Assembly (NCBI GenBank): GCA_965223675.1
Contig: OZ245013.1
Coordinates: 62,001-126,000 of the forward strand
Source: JAGQKC01 sp965223675
GTDB lineage: Bacteria > Nitrospirota > Nitrospiria > Nitrospirales > UBA8639
Length of the DNA: 64,000 nt
Direction: 5' to 3'
Part shown: piece by piece, positions 63,132 to 64,000 of the stretch
Numbering within the stretch: position 1 is the first letter of the stretch
Layout: each line of letters starts with the position of its first letter
Notes under the pieces: model-generated
Databases searched by the model: none
The model's input: the letters and a program-made list of their open reading frames with translations, nothing else
Told to the model about the DNA's origin: nothing
Translations under genes and position numbers: made by a program

Positions 63132-63449
63132 CTAACGCCTTCCTGATAAACTTCGATGTTGGAAGAGGAGGTAGAGACTAAGTGACGGACATTGAGATGG
63201 TGGACATCCATACTCTTAGCGAGAGATTACCATACTACCGTCGCTCGGAACATGCTCATGTCGCCACACAATTTTATTGAGAGGTGAATTTTGTTGATTG
63301 CTGCTGAGTCCTCTAAAGAGTTCACATCGAAGCGATGTGCCTGTATTGTCTTAGAGATGTCTTATCCGAGCCAAACCATAACACGAAAACTTATCTAAGA
63401 AGGCATTGTCCTTCGACAGCAATAAGCATCGCTCTTTATTCCTTTCATT
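63132..63449. other. Intergenic region with no recognised gene
   Basis: About 320 bases to the left of the HAD remnant with no gene pattern. It should contain the promoter of the TAXI gene on the minus strand. Confidence 0.4.
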
Positions 63450-63651
63450 TCCTTCTCCGAAACCGTTTGAACTCGCGTTAAGTCAACTTGGAATTGCCAA
63501 ATCAGAAGCTATTGTGGTTGGTGATTCGGTGAGAAGAGATCTTGGAGGAGCGAAAAATGCAGGAGTTGACTGTATATTAGTCGGCGGTGCTGAGCATCCC
63601 TACGCACTAAAAAGTTCCAGCACTCTGTTAGAGATGTGCCATTCAGTTTAA
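63450..63651 (+). pseudogene. C-terminal fragment of a HAD-superfamily hydrolase
   Basis: The frame resumes a HAD fold at PKPFELALSQLGIAKSEAIV, with VGDSVRRDLGGAKNAGVDCI and LVGG, which are motif III/IV and the closing Gly loop. The catalytic DxD motif of the N-terminal half is absent from this frame. It looks like a truncated copy, followed by a stop at 63651. Confidence 0.65.
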
Positions 63652-63684
63652 TACAACTATTAAGCAGATATAAGGAAGGAGCAC

Positions 63685-64000
63685 ATGTCTGTTAAACCCA
63701 TACTCGATGGATACCATAGCGTCACGCTATATCTGAGTATTAAAGGCGCTGTTGAAGCGATTGAATTTTATAAACATGCCTTTAATGCGACTGAGCTATT
63801 TCGTTTGGTAGCGCCCAGCGGAGAAATTGGCATGCTGAAATCAGGATTGGCAATTCAGCCATCATGCTAGCCGACCCCTGTGAGACAGGGGTGATCCAAA
63901 GTCCGCAGTCACTTAGTGAATTCTCAATTGGCCTTTATGTCTAGGTTGAAGATGTAGATATGTTGTTTGCTCAGGTCGTCGATGCAGGCGCAAAGGTTGT
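63685..64000 (+). pseudogene. PhnB/VOC-type glyoxalase family gene with frameshift and stop, cut by the window
   Basis: From ATG at 63685 the frame reads DGYHSVTLYLSIKGAVEAIE, FYKHAFNATELFRLVAPSGE, a PhnB-like VOC N-terminus. At about 63830 one base is missing. The homologous continuation in the next frame is HAEIRIGNSAIMLADPC, then SPQSLSEFSIGLYV, an in-frame TAG at 63942-63944, then VEDVDMLFAQVVDAGAKV to the edge. So there are two disabling changes. A ribosome-binding site AAGGAAGGAG precedes the ATG. Confidence 0.75.

Overview
This 64 kb window is bacterial chromosome from a diderm (Gram-negative-type) organism: it encodes an OprP/OprO-type outer-membrane porin, an Slp-type outer-membrane lipoprotein (broken) and several lipobox lipoproteins. 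Base composition looks like mid-40s % G+C by eye (not calculated). The mix of families (long WD40-containing PstC, TM0106-type nuclease, DUF3565, PiT with DUF47, bactofilin) would fit a Nitrospirota-like or deltaproteobacterial-type lineage. That placement is inference. I recognised no rRNA, tRNA or CRISPR array.

Layout. 0-9.9 kb: edge of a LOG-family gene, a membrane hybrid histidine kinase, a three-gene oligopeptide/nickel-type ABC importer on the minus strand, an AAA+ ATPase and a RecB-like/RNase H-like nuclease. 9.9-19.5 kb: a complete plus-strand phosphate regulon, phoB-phoR-small gene-pstS-pstC-pstA-pstB-phoU, with a Pho-box-like repeat ahead of pstS. 19.7-28 kb: accessory DNA. It holds a decayed IS5-type transposase fused in frame to a DUF2235 hydrolase-PilZ gene, a DUF433/DUF5615 toxin-antitoxin pair with a nonsense-mutated toxin, a PIN remnant, an intact MazEF-type pair with a palindromic operator, an arsR-arsI-arsC-acr3 operon and a frameshifted slp gene. 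28.6-51.6 kb: a second, larger phosphate/polyphosphate region with ppk1, CYTH-CHAD, a PhoX-like phosphatase, an inositol-monophosphatase-family gene, an orphan winged-helix regulator, ppx/gppA, DUF47-PiT, bactofilin, SixA, PsiE, CBS proteins, a phosphate-selective porin, a second compact pstSCAB operon and a family I pyrophosphatase. A complete IS256-family element with perfect 9-bp target duplications splits the divergent promoter region between CYTH-CHAD and phoX. 51.6-56 kb: envelope and housekeeping genes (lipoprotein, L,D-transpeptidase, beta-carbonic anhydrase, nitrobindin-like protein, SDR). 56.2-61.8 kb: a probable defence/stress island with a TIR protein, a DUF2130 coiled-coil protein, a zeta-type kinase with an overlapping small partner, an OLD-family ATPase-TOPRIM nuclease and a UvrC-like GIY-YIG nuclease. 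61.8-64 kb: a TAXI-family binding protein, then HAD and VOC gene remnants at the right edge.

How it works together. The phosphate genes cover the whole route. OprP would admit Pi or polyP through the outer membrane, two Pst importers and one PiT would carry it inward, PhoX would release Pi from organic phosphate, and PhoR/PhoB/PhoU would sense and regulate. Ppk1 would make polyP, Ppx would degrade it, CHAD would bind it, and Ppa would pull the chemistry by hydrolysing PPi. Two promoters (pstS and the porin) carry the same GTAACA-n5-GTAACA type direct repeat with the 11-bp period expected for PhoB-like binding, which ties the two regions together. The accessory segments carry five broken genes and several toxin-antitoxin or defence modules, typical of mobile or plastic DNA.
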